Assembly: GCF_000702665.1 (NCBI RefSeq)
Contig: NZ_JNJA01000001.1
Location: forward strand, 62,001 to 126,000
Source: Solidesulfovibrio alcoholivorans DSM 5433
GTDB taxonomy: Bacteria; Desulfobacterota; Desulfovibrionia; Desulfovibrionales; Desulfovibrionaceae
Direction of reading: 5' to 3'
Length of the DNA stretch: 64,000 nt
Below the pieces are notes generated by a model. That model worked only from the letters and a program-made list of their open reading frames with translations, was not told where the DNA came from and ran no database searches. The translations under genes and the position numbers were made by a program. This document shows positions 27,827 to 36,225 of this stretch, in pieces. How positions within the stretch are numbered: the first letter of the stretch is position 1; every line of letters starts with the position of its first letter.

Positions 27827-30800
27827 AAAAGCGACTGGCGGCGCTTGCGCCCCTCGCGGTCGTCGCAATCTTTGCCGTCCTCTCCTTCCGGGGCATCCTG
27901 TTCGCTCCGGGCCACGTCTACCAAAACTGGGACAACGCCACCCCTCCCTTCCCCGAGGAGGTGCGGCGGCTGGCGGAAATCTCGCAATACGGCTGGAACG
28001 CCCATTTCGACCTGGGCTCGCCCGGGGCCTTCGGGGCCATCAACCGCTGGTTCGACATCGTGGTGCGCGAGGGGCTGGCCCCCCTGGGCGGCTCGTTTAT
28101 CATGAAATGGCTGCCCCCGGCCTATGCCGTGGTCGGCGGCGCGGGCATCCTGGCCCTGTGCGCCGCGCTTGGGCTCGGGGCCTGGCCGTCGCTCGTTGCG
28201 GCGCTCCTTTATGCGTGCAATCCCCGGCAATATTCCCTGGCCGTAAGCGGCCACGTGCAGGAGACCGGCTTCGCCCTGGCGCTTTTGCCCTGGATCGTCT
28301 GGCTCCTGTGGCGGGGGATTGCCACCGCGAGCCTGCGCCGCACGTGCGGCCTGGCCCTGGCTGCGGGGCTCCTTGGCGCGCTCGCCTGTTCGGCCTCGCC
28401 CTTCGGCATCGTCTTTTTCGGGACCGGGACCGCGCTTTTCACCCTGGCCGCCACGGCCAGCCGGCGCAGCCTGCGGCCGCTGGCCGTTTTCGTCATCGCC
28501 GGCGCAACGGCCGTGGCGCTCAACCTGCACTGGATCGTGCCCGCCGGCGTGTCCCTGGCCGGCGGCGGCGCGACCGTCAAATACAACCAGTCCGCGGGCG
28601 AGGTGCGCAAGAACTACCGCGACATGTACCGCCACTTCTCCGCGCCCTTGCGCCAGGCCATGCTCGGCCACACCGACAACTACGGCATGGGCACGGAATA
28701 CGCCTATCCCGTCAATTTCAAGGAAAATCCCGCCTGGGTTGCCGCGGCCTTCGGACTTCTCGCCCTGGCCCTGATCGGATTTACCTACAAGGGGCCGGGG
28801 CGGGCGCTCAAATGGTACGCCGCAACCTGCCTCTTGGCCGGGTTCGTGTGCATGGCCGGGTCCAAGACCCTGGCCGGCGCGGTCTTTTACGAGAAATTCC
28901 TCGCCCGCGTGCCCATGATCTTCTACCTCATGGCCCGGCCGGCGCGCTGGCTGCCGCTCTATTTCACGGGCCTGTCCCTGCTTGCGGCCATGGGGCTCGC
29001 CGTCATCGCGCGCCGGGGCGTCTGGCGGGAAAGCCGCCTCGTGGACGTCGGCGCGGGCCTTTTCGCCACGGCCTGCCTCGCCGTCTACCTCGCGCCCTAC
29101 TTAAACGGCTCCCTGGCCACGCCCAAAAACGCCACCACCCAGACCATGGCGCTCATGCCCCAGCCCACCTCCCCGGCCGAGGAAAAGCTGGCCAAGGCCC
29201 TTTCCGCCGACCCGGACGATTACCGCGTGACGGTCTGGCCGACCATCGCCGGCCCCACGGGCGAGGTGCCCGCGCCGCCGCAAAACGCCGTCACGCGCAA
29301 TTTCGCCATGCTCGGCAAGGACGCGGTCATGGGGCCGACGTTCATTGGCGAGCCTTTTTCCCGCTACCTGCTCTCGGTCCTCATGCGGCCCTGGCCGGCC
29401 ACGGACCGTTTCGGCCGCCTGCTCGGCCTGGCAGCCGTCAAGCGCGTGCTCTACGACCCGTCCGTGCCGTACCTCTCCTACGGCAGCTTCGGCTGGATGC
29501 CGACCACCAAGCGCGGCCCCGAAACCCTGTTCGATCCCGGCGACATCCTCGCCCCCTTCGTCGCCGCGCAAAAGGACCTTTCCCCGGACGCGCAGCTGGC
29601 CGCGCCGCCCGTGGACGTGCTGGCCAACGCCGATTTCCTGCCCCGGCTGCGTCTGGCCGACGGCGGCCTCCTCGCCTCGGGCGGCTTTGCCCTGCTGCTT
29701 TCCCTGGCAAACGGCCCGCATGAGGACTTCCCCGGGCGCGTGTTCTACGCCGCCCCGGACCTCGACGCGGCGCAGGTGAAACGGCTTGGCGCGGGGCTTT
29801 CCGGCGTGGCCGCGTACGGCCGCTCCCGGCCGGAACTGGCCCTGCCCTTCCTGCCGGAGAGGGCGTTTACCGCCGCGTGCGACGCGAACCTTGCAGGCGA
29901 CTGGGGCAACCTCGCCGACCGCTTCCTCGACGACATCCGCCTGGGCGCTTCGCCCCTGGACGGCGGCGGCAAGGCGAGCGCGGGGCCGGGCAAGATCGAA
30001 TTCCCCCTGGTCGGGCACGGCTCCTGGCGCGTGTTCGTGCGCCTGGGGGCAGCGCCGTTTGCCGGGCGCACGGTCGTCGCCATCGACGACGAACCCGTGG
30101 CCGAGCTGGACGCCGGCCCCCTTGGCCGTGGCATGGACTGGCTCGACTGCGGCACGGCCACCTTCGAGCCCGGTCCGCCCCACGGCCTGACCGTGGCCGC
30201 GCCCGGGCGCGGCGTGTATGTCGCGGGCATGCTGGCCGTGCCCGAGGACGCCTACGACGCGGCCCGGGAATCCGTCGTGGCCCTGGCCGCGCGCGGCGGC
30301 GCGCGCCTTGTCGCCGAGGCCGAGGAGGCGACCGTCGCCCCGGCCGTGCCCATGGCCCCGCGCCTGACCGTGCCTCTGCTTGCCACCGGGGCCGGCGTGG
30401 AAATCGTCCGGGACCATGCCCGGCTGCGCGACGTCGATCCCATGGGCGGCGGCACGCTGGCCGTCGAAGGCGACGCCCCGGGCGAAGCCGCCTTCACCGT
30501 GCGTTTGCCCGTGCCGGCCACGGACGTCGTGCTCGAGGCCTATCCCCGCCTTTTCGGCGACAAGGCCGCGCCGTCCTATGTCGCGGCGGAAGTGTCGGTG
30601 GACTGCAAGCCCTTTGCGCCCCTGTTCCGGGTCGAGGGCAAGCCCGACGGCCGCTGGGAGGACGTCTACGGCCGCAAGGAGGTCCACCGCATCCCCGGAC
30701 CGGCCACGACCGTCACCGTGCGCTTCGCCATGCGCCAGGCCCAGCTTTCCTCCCAGGCCAATGTCCCCAATCATCCCATGCGCCTGGTCGCCGCGACGCC

Positions 30801-31440
30801 CGTGCCGGGCGGGACGACCCTGTCCTTCGGCGCGGCGGCGCGGCTGCCGGCCGAGCTCGGCCTCGCCGCACCGGTTCCCGGGACGTACGCCGCGACGCTG
30901 CGCCTCGTCGGCCCTGCCGGCGCGACCGTGACCCTGCCGGACGGCGCGCAAAAGACCTTCCCTGCGGACGGCGCGCTGAATGTGCCGGGCGTTGCCGTGA
31001 CGACCGACGCCGCCGGCCGCGCGCGCCTGCGCCTCACCGGCCCGCCCGAAGCCGCCGTGGACTGCGTGGAGCTCTCGCGCGAGACGCTTTTGCCGCAAAC
31101 GCCGCCCGCGCTCGCCTCCTCCCGCGTCAATCCGGGCCGCTACGCCCTGGATCTGCCCGAAGGCGGCGGCAGGACGCTGGTTTTCGCCGAGGCCTTCCAC
31201 CCGGGCTGGAAACTGCGCCTGGCCGACGGCCGGGAGGTCGCGCCGCTTAAGGGATACGGCTTTCTCGACGCCTTCCCCCTGCCGTCCGGGGCGAAAGGGC
31301 CGGCGACGCTCGTTTTCCGCGACGAAGCGGTCATGGAGCGCATGCTGCCCGTCGTACGCACTGCCTGGGCCGTCCTGGCGCTGACTTGCGCCGCATTGCT
31401 TGCGCCCTGGCCCGGAAAACGGGCGCGGGGCAAGGATTGA
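27823..31440 (+). CDS. Giant membrane protein, GT-C half plus large extracytoplasmic half
   Basis: A 1205-residue protein starting at GTG in the GTGA overlap. The first roughly 420 residues have 11 or so transmembrane segments, with a first loop (YQNWDNATPPFPEEVRRLAE) of GT-C/YfhO style. Residues 430-1170 are extracytoplasmic beta-rich domains, several resembling carbohydrate-binding modules, and one last helix follows (RTAWAVLALTCAALL). The layout recalls DUF3367/AftD-type arabinofuranosyltransferases and YfhO-like glycosylation proteins. With a polyprenyl-phosphate phosphoribosyltransferase next, I infer transfer of a lipid-linked sugar at the periplasmic face. The specific family is not certain. 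Confidence 0.6.
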   Translation: MKKRLAALAPLAVVAIFAVLSFRGILFAPGHVYQNWDNATPPFPEEVRRLAEISQYGWNAHFDLGSPGAFGAINRWFDIVVREGLAPLGGSFIMKWLPPAYAVVGGAGILALCAALGLGAWPSLVAALLYACNPRQYSLAVSGHVQETGFALALLPWIVWLLWRGIATASLRRTCGLALAAGLLGALACSASPFGIVFFGTGTALFTLAATASRRSLRPLAVFVIAGATAVALNLHWIVPAGVSLAGGGATVKYNQSAGEVRKNYRDMYRHFSAPLRQAMLGHTDNYGMGTEYAYPVNFKENPAWVAAAFGLLALALIGFTYKGPGRALKWYAATCLLAGFVCMAGSKTLAGAVFYEKFLARVPMIFYLMARPARWLPLYFTGLSLLAAMGLAVIARRGVWRESRLVDVGAGLFATACLAVYLAPYLNGSLATPKNATTQTMALMPQPTSPAEEKLAKALSADPDDYRVTVWPTIAGPTGEVPAPPQNAVTRNFAMLGKDAVMGPTFIGEPFSRYLLSVLMRPWPATDRFGRLLGLAAVKRVLYDPSVPYLSYGSFGWMPTTKRGPETLFDPGDILAPFVAAQKDLSPDAQLAAPPVDVLANADFLPRLRLADGGLLASGGFALLLSLANGPHEDFPGRVFYAAPDLDAAQVKRLGAGLSGVAAYGRSRPELALPFLPERAFTAACDANLAGDWGNLADRFLDDIRLGASPLDGGGKASAGPGKIEFPLVGHGSWRVFVRLGAAPFAGRTVVAIDDEPVAELDAGPLGRGMDWLDCGTATFEPGPPHGLTVAAPGRGVYVAGMLAVPEDAYDAARESVVALAARGGARLVAEAEEATVAPAVPMAPRLTVPLLATGAGVEIVRDHARLRDVDPMGGGTLAVEGDAPGEAAFTVRLPVPATDVVLEAYPRLFGDKAAPSYVAAEVSVDCKPFAPLFRVEGKPDGRWEDVYGRKEVHRIPGPATTVTVRFAMRQAQLSSQANVPNHPMRLVAATPVPGGTTLSFGAAARLPAELGLAAPVPGTYAATLRLVGPAGATVTLPDGAQKTFPADGALNVPGVAVTTDAAGRARLRLTGPPEAAVDCVELSRETLLPQTPPALASSRVNPGRYALDLPEGGGRTLVFAEAFHPGWKLRLADGREVAPLKGYGFLDAFPLPSGAKGPATLVFRDEAVMERMLPVVRTAWAVLALTCAALLAPWPGKRARGKD

Positions 31441-31508
31441 ACCACCGGGGCAACCCGGCTATGGTGACGCCGCCCGCCGGCCGATCCTGGCCGGGGGGCC
31501 GGAGCAGT

Positions 31509-32417
31509 ATGGAACAACGTCCCTCGCGGCTGGCGTCCTGCCTGAGGCTTGCCAGGCCGCACCAGTACGTCAAGAACGCCTTCGTCTTTCTGCCGCTTTT
31601 CTTCGGCTGGAAGCTGGCCGGCCCCGCCGCCCTGCCCAGGGCGGTGCTGGCCTTTGCCGCCTTCTGCCTGACCGCCAGCGCCGTCTATGCCATAAACGAC
31701 CTGAAAGACATGGACGAGGACCGCGCGCACCCCTCCAAGCGCACCCGGCCGCTGGCCAGTGGCGCGCTCTTTCCGGCCGAGGCCGTGCTTTTCGCCGCCG
31801 TGCTCCTTGCCGGGGCCGGTTTTCTCGCCCTGACGCTCGGCTCCGTGCCTTTTGCCGGCATTCTGGGCGCGTATCTCGCCATCAACCTGCTCTACAGCTT
31901 CGCGCTCAAGCACAAGGCCCTGGTCGACATCGGCTGCATCGCCGTGGGCTTCGTGTTGCGGGTCTTCGCTGGCGGCGTGGTCACGGGCATCACGCCGAGT
32001 CACTGGATCGTGCTTATGACGTTTCTGCTGGCGCTTTTTCTCGGCTTCGCCAAGCGCCGCGACGATTTGCTTCTTTCCGCCGCGGGCTGCGAGAAAACGC
32101 GCCGCTCGCTCGACGGCTACAACCTGGAGTTCGTTTCGGCGTCCATGATCATCATGGCCGCCGTGGTCATCGTCAGCTACATCCTCTACACGGTCTCGCC
32201 GGAAGTCATCGCCAAGCACGGCTCGGACAAGTTGTACCTGACCGCAATTTTCGTCATCATGGGCGTGCTGCGCTACTTGCAGATCACGCTCGTCGAGTGC
32301 AAAAGCGGTTCGCCGACGCTGGTGCTTCTGCGCGACGGTTTCATCCAGGCCTCGATCCTGCTGTGGATCCTCAGCTGCTACTGCATCCTCTATCTGGAGC
32401 ACGCCGGTCGCCCATGA
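31509..32417 (+). CDS. UbiA-family polyprenyl-phosphate phosphoribosyltransferase
   Basis: A 302-residue polytopic protein behind GGAG, starting MEQRPSRLASCLRLARPHQY. The metal/diphosphate motif AINDLKDMDEDRAHPSKRTR (NDxxDxxxDxxH) and the RPHQYVKNAFVFLPLFFG start match decaprenyl-phosphate phosphoribosyltransferases of the Rv3806c/UbiA type. That enzyme attaches ribose-5-phosphate from PRPP to polyprenyl phosphate, the first step to lipid-linked arabinofuranose. The second motif is in GFAKRRDDLL. It overlaps the radical SAM-SDR gene by ATGA, tying the two steps together. Confidence 0.85.
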   Translation: MEQRPSRLASCLRLARPHQYVKNAFVFLPLFFGWKLAGPAALPRAVLAFAAFCLTASAVYAINDLKDMDEDRAHPSKRTRPLASGALFPAEAVLFAAVLLAGAGFLALTLGSVPFAGILGAYLAINLLYSFALKHKALVDIGCIAVGFVLRVFAGGVVTGITPSHWIVLMTFLLALFLGFAKRRDDLLLSAAGCEKTRRSLDGYNLEFVSASMIIMAAVVIVSYILYTVSPEVIAKHGSDKLYLTAIFVIMGVLRYLQITLVECKSGSPTLVLLRDGFIQASILLWILSCYCILYLEHAGRP

Positions 32418-34621
32418 AAAAGATCATGCTGTTCTACCCGCCGGGCCGGTTCTACCAGCGCGGCGAGGACCGCTCCCAAGGCAACGTGGAACAGTCCACG
32501 GCCACGTCCATGCGCGCGCCAAACGATCTTGGCTACGCCGCGGCCACGCTCAAAAAGGAAGGCTTCGCCGTCTTCTTGCGCGACTACCAGACCGAACGCG
32601 CCGCCCCCGCCGACCTTTTCGCCGACTTCGACCGCGAGGCCCCGGACGGCATTTTTGTCAGCATCACCAATTCCACCATCTTCGACGACTTGCGACTCGT
32701 GCGGGAGCTTGCGGCCAGAAAGCCGGGCCTTTGCGTCATGCTCAAGGGCGCGATCTTCTTCGCTCCGGACGCGGCGCTCCTTGACCAGCTCGACCTCGCC
32801 GACGTCACCTACCTGATCGGCCTGGAATCGGACTTCATCGTGGGCAAACTCGCGGCCGCGCATTTCGGCGACCCCGCCGCCGTGCCCGCGATTCGGGGCA
32901 TCCTCTACAGGAAGGACGGCGTCTGGACCCCCACGGACTTCGCCTCCTGGGAAACCGACCTGGACAGCCTGCCCTTTCCCGACAGGAGTCTGATCAAAAA
33001 CGCCCTCTACGCCCGCCCCGACACCGGCGAGCCCCAAGCGACCATCGCCACCTCGCGCGGCTGCCCCTCGGCCTGCATCTTTTGCATGACGCCGAAGATC
33101 TCGGGCAAAAAGCTGCGCCTGCGTTCCCCGGAAAACATCCTGGCGGAACTTTCCGAATGCTACTTCACCCACGGCATCCGCGACTTCTTCTTCAAGTCCG
33201 ACACCTTCACCTTCGACGCGGACTGGACCGCCGCCGTGTGCCGGGCCATCCTCGATTCGCCCCTGGCCGGGAAAATCCGCTGGGTCGCCAACTCCAAGGT
33301 CAAGCCGCTCACGCGTGAGACGCTTTTCCTCATGAAAAAGGCCGGCTGCTGGCTCGTGGCCTTCGGCTACGAATCGGGCAGCCCGGAGACGCTTGCGCGC
33401 ATCCACAAGCACACCACGGTGGAAGACAACCTCCAGGCCACGAAATGGGCCAAGGAAGCGGGGCTTCTCACCTTCGGCTTCTTCCTCGTCGGCCTGCCCT
33501 GGGAGGGCCGCGAGCACCTCGAAGCCACGCGCAAGCACATCTTCGCGCTCGACAACGACTTCCTGGAACTGCACATCGCCATTCCCTATTACGGCACGCG
33601 CCTCAACGAGATCGCGCGCGAAGAGGGCTTGCTCCCCGGCACGGTGCTCGGCAAGGACTACTTCAACGCGCCGACCGTGGGCACGACCAAGCTTTCCATG
33701 GCGGAGATCGAAGCCTTCCGCAAAAAAACGCTGCTCGATTTCCACCTGCGCCCGTCCTACATCGGCAGAAAGCTCCTCCAGGCCGGCGGCAACCCGAAAA
33801 TCCTCGCCAACTACGCCCGCTTCGGCCTGCGGCTGCTCAAAAACACGCTGCTGCCCCCGAAAAAACGCCGCGTCGCCGCCGACGCCCCGCCCCACGTCCT
33901 CATCCTCGGCGCGGCCTCGGACATCGCCCTGGCCCTGGCCAGGGAACTCGCACACCAGGACGCCGCACGCCTCACCCTCGCCTCGCGCGACCTCGCGCGC
34001 CTGGAAGAAGCGGCCACGGACATCCGCGCCGCCTTCGCAACGCCCGTGACCGTACGCGCCTTCGACGCCCTGGATTTCGCCGGCCACCAGGCGTTCTACG
34101 ACGCCCTCGACCCGGCCCCGGACATCGTGGTCACGGCCTTCGGGCTCTATCCCGACCAGCAGGCCGGGCAGCGCGACTTCGCCCTGGCCAAGGCGACCCT
34201 CGACGTGAACCTGACCGGCGCGGTCTCCATCCTCGAAATCGTCGCCCGGGACATGGAGGCGCGCGGCCACGGGACCATCGTCGGCATCTCCTCGCCCGCC
34301 GGCGACCGCGGCCGCAAAAGCAACTACCTCTACGGCGCGGCCAAGGCAGGCCTGACCGCCTACCTCTCCGGCCTGCGCCACAGGCTGGCCCAATCCGGCG
34401 TGCGCGTCGTCACCGTGCTACCCGGCTGGGCCAAAACGCGCATGACCGCCGCCGCGCCAACGCCCCAATTCCTCACCGCCACGCCCGCGCGCGTGGCCGC
34501 CGACATCCGAAACGCCATTTTGCGCGGCAAGGCCGTGGTCTACACTCCCTGGTTCTGGCGGCCCATCATGTGCCTCGTGCGCGCGCTGCCCGAAAAACTC
34601 TTCACGAAAACGAATCTCTAA
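32414..34621 (+). CDS. Radical SAM - DprE2-like SDR fusion
   Basis: A 735-residue protein. Residues 1-160 form a B12-binding-like Rossmann domain without DxHxxG. Residues 205-470 are a radical SAM core, with TSRGCPSACIFCMTP giving C217, C221 and C224. After a basic linker (478-490) an SDR domain runs from 493 to 735: HVLILGAASDIALALA at the nucleotide loop, the GISSPAGDRGRKSNYLYGAAK segment with Ser626/627, Tyr640 and Lys644, then VVTVLPGWAKTRMT and a PWFWRPIM tail. This C-terminal pattern is that of DprE2, the reductase of decaprenylphosphoryl arabinose synthesis. The SDR half has no start codon of its own, so this is a real fusion. I know of no described enzyme with this architecture. Confidence 0.85.
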   Translation: MKKIMLFYPPGRFYQRGEDRSQGNVEQSTATSMRAPNDLGYAAATLKKEGFAVFLRDYQTERAAPADLFADFDREAPDGIFVSITNSTIFDDLRLVRELAARKPGLCVMLKGAIFFAPDAALLDQLDLADVTYLIGLESDFIVGKLAAAHFGDPAAVPAIRGILYRKDGVWTPTDFASWETDLDSLPFPDRSLIKNALYARPDTGEPQATIATSRGCPSACIFCMTPKISGKKLRLRSPENILAELSECYFTHGIRDFFFKSDTFTFDADWTAAVCRAILDSPLAGKIRWVANSKVKPLTRETLFLMKKAGCWLVAFGYESGSPETLARIHKHTTVEDNLQATKWAKEAGLLTFGFFLVGLPWEGREHLEATRKHIFALDNDFLELHIAIPYYGTRLNEIAREEGLLPGTVLGKDYFNAPTVGTTKLSMAEIEAFRKKTLLDFHLRPSYIGRKLLQAGGNPKILANYARFGLRLLKNTLLPPKKRRVAADAPPHVLILGAASDIALALARELAHQDAARLTLASRDLARLEEAATDIRAAFATPVTVRAFDALDFAGHQAFYDALDPAPDIVVTAFGLYPDQQAGQRDFALAKATLDVNLTGAVSILEIVARDMEARGHGTIVGISSPAGDRGRKSNYLYGAAKAGLTAYLSGLRHRLAQSGVRVVTVLPGWAKTRMTAAAPTPQFLTATPARVAADIRNAILRGKAVVYTPWFWRPIMCLVRALPEKLFTKTNL

Positions 34622-35794
34622 ATGAAAATCCTCTTCCTCAATCACAATCCCGAGGGCTACGGCACCTATTTCCGCTGCTACCACCTGGCCCGGCACCTCG
34701 CCGCGCGCGGCCACGAAGTGACGCTCCTTTGCGCCTCGCGCGAGCCCACGCTCTCCATCCGCGACCGCAAGGACGGCAACCTCACCATCCGCATCCTGCC
34801 GCGCGTCAACCTCGCCACCTACCATACCGGCCACACCCTGCGCATGTTTTTGAACGCCCGGGAATGCCTCACGCAGAAGATGGACATCCTGCACGCCTTC
34901 GCCTTTCCGCTGCACCCCATCAGCCTGCCGACGCTTCTCACCTCCATCGCCCGGCCCAAGGTGAAAATCGTCCTCGACCACGACGACATGTGGAAAGGCG
35001 GCTTCACCCTGCACCACCCCGCGCCCGTGCGCGCCGTCTACGACTTCACCGAGGACAAACTGCCCGCCCACGCCGACATGGCCACAGCCGCAAGCGCCAT
35101 CCTCATGCAGAAATTCCGCGACGCCGGCCTGCCCGAGGAAAAGATCCACTACATCCCCAACTGCCCCACCGTCTCCGCCACCATGCCGGACAAGCTCGAT
35201 GCGCGCGCCGCCCTGGGACTGCCCCCGGACGCCAAAATGGTCCTCTCCATGGGCCACACCTACACCGAATCGCTCTTCGCGCTCCTCGACGCCTACGCCA
35301 CGGCGCGGCAGTCCATCCCGGACCTCAAGCTCTACTTCCTGGGCAAGCTCCACATCTCCGACGCCTTCAAGGCCCGCATGGCCGCCTACGAGGAGCGCTT
35401 CGCCCCGGATATCGTCAAGGTTGGCGAGAAACCCTCCAGCGAAGTACCGACCTACCTCGCCGCCGCCGACGCGCTGCTTCTGCCCATGGACGACGACCCC
35501 ATCGAAAAAGCCCGCTTCCCCATCCGCTTCGGCGACTACCTCGCCTCGGGCGTGCCCGTCGTCTCCAACGCCGTGGGCGAAATCAAACGCATCATGGAAA
35601 CCCGCGACTGCGGCTACACCGCCCCGGTCGACGACCCCGCCGCCTTCGGCCAAGCCATCGTTACCGCCCTGACCGATACGGCCGACCGCCAACGCAAACA
35701 CGACAGCGCGCACAAGCTCATCGCCGAGGAACTCAACTGGCCCGCCGTGGCCGCGCGGTTGGAAGCGATCTACGAGCAGACGTTGAGGGGATAG
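34622..35794 (+). CDS. GT4-type glycosyltransferase
   Basis: A 390-residue protein whose ATG follows the previous stop directly. The N-terminal domain is MKILFLNHNPEGYGTYFRCY, HLARHLAARGHEVTLL. The C-terminal half has KIHYIPNCPTVSATMP, LYFLGKLHISD, the donor block DYLASGVPVVSNAVGEIKRI, and KARFPIRFGDYLASG with the second EX7E-like acidic position replaced by Asp. It is the last gene of the continuous plus-strand run. Donor unknown. Confidence 0.82.
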   Translation: MKILFLNHNPEGYGTYFRCYHLARHLAARGHEVTLLCASREPTLSIRDRKDGNLTIRILPRVNLATYHTGHTLRMFLNARECLTQKMDILHAFAFPLHPISLPTLLTSIARPKVKIVLDHDDMWKGGFTLHHPAPVRAVYDFTEDKLPAHADMATAASAILMQKFRDAGLPEEKIHYIPNCPTVSATMPDKLDARAALGLPPDAKMVLSMGHTYTESLFALLDAYATARQSIPDLKLYFLGKLHISDAFKARMAAYEERFAPDIVKVGEKPSSEVPTYLAAADALLLPMDDDPIEKARFPIRFGDYLASGVPVVSNAVGEIKRIMETRDCGYTAPVDDPAAFGQAIVTALTDTADRQRKHDSAHKLIAEELNWPAVAARLEAIYEQTLRG

Positions 35795-35829
35795 TGGGGA
35801 AAGGTCGGAGGAGAGAAAAGAGGGAAGAT

Positions 35830-35880
35830 GCCTCCGGCGGCCAGGAGGGGGTGACCCCCTCCTGGACCTCCTCGATGGGG
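35830..35880 (+). repeat. REP-like dispersed repeat, copy 7
   Basis: GCCTCCGGCGGCC, core AGGAGGGGGTGACCCCCTCC, then TGGACCTCCTCGATGGGG. It is the second core type, flanked by the same outer modules. Confidence 0.85.
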
Positions 35881-35927
35881 GATTGGGTAAGCGGATGGGA
35901 GCGTAGGTCGTGGGCGGGTGTGCGTCG

Positions 35928-35996
35928 GCGAGGCCGGAATCGGGGCGGCGATGCCGTCGCTGCGCTCCTGGCTCGCCGCCCCGATTCCGGCCTCGC
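35928..35996. repeat. Perfect 24-bp inverted repeat
   Basis: Arms 35928-35951 and 35973-35996 are exact reverse complements around a 21-nt loop. The 20 bases at 35921-35940 recur in reverse complement at 57369-57388, so part of this hairpin is itself dispersed. Confidence 0.75.
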
Positions 35997-36120
35997 AGGC
36001 CCGTCGCCCCTTCGGGGCGAAATTGATGGAATTTTGCTTTGAAAGCCTCTTAAGGCAATAAAAAGAGCACTACGAAATAGTCGTGTCGGGTGAGACAATG
36101 TCTCCTGGATTCCCTTGCCT

Positions 36121-36170
36121 GGGCGGCGCTTTTTGGGGGCTGGCTTTGCAGCCCCCAAAAAGCGCCGCCC
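36121..36170. terminator. Perfect 22-bp hairpin, possible terminator
   Basis: Arms GGGCGGCGCTTTTTGGGGGC.. (36121-36142) and 36149-36170 are exact complements with a GCTTTG loop. It lies immediately before repeat copy 8. Confidence 0.6.
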
Positions 36171-36176
36171 CGACAA

Positions 36177-36216
36177 GGGGGTCCGGGGGGGATTATCCCC
36201 CCCGGCCGCCGGAGGC
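36177..36216 (-). repeat. REP-like dispersed repeat, copy 8 (reverse)
   Basis: GGGGTCCGGGGGGGATTATC, then CCCCCCGGCCGCCGGAGGC. Its GGAGG end lies about 11 nt before the ATG at 36226 and can serve as the Shine-Dalgarno sequence. Confidence 0.8.
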
Positions 36217-36225
36217 ACCTTCATC

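Larger units (their letters stand above)
35795..36225. other. Intergenic region packed with repeats
   Basis: About 430 bp between two glycosyltransferase genes. It holds two facing dispersed repeats (copies 7 and 8), two long perfect hairpins (35928-35996, 36121-36170), and about 120 bp of AT-richer unpaired sequence between them (36005-36110). I see no gene. The AT-richer part could hold a promoter for the downstream gene. Confidence 0.6.
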
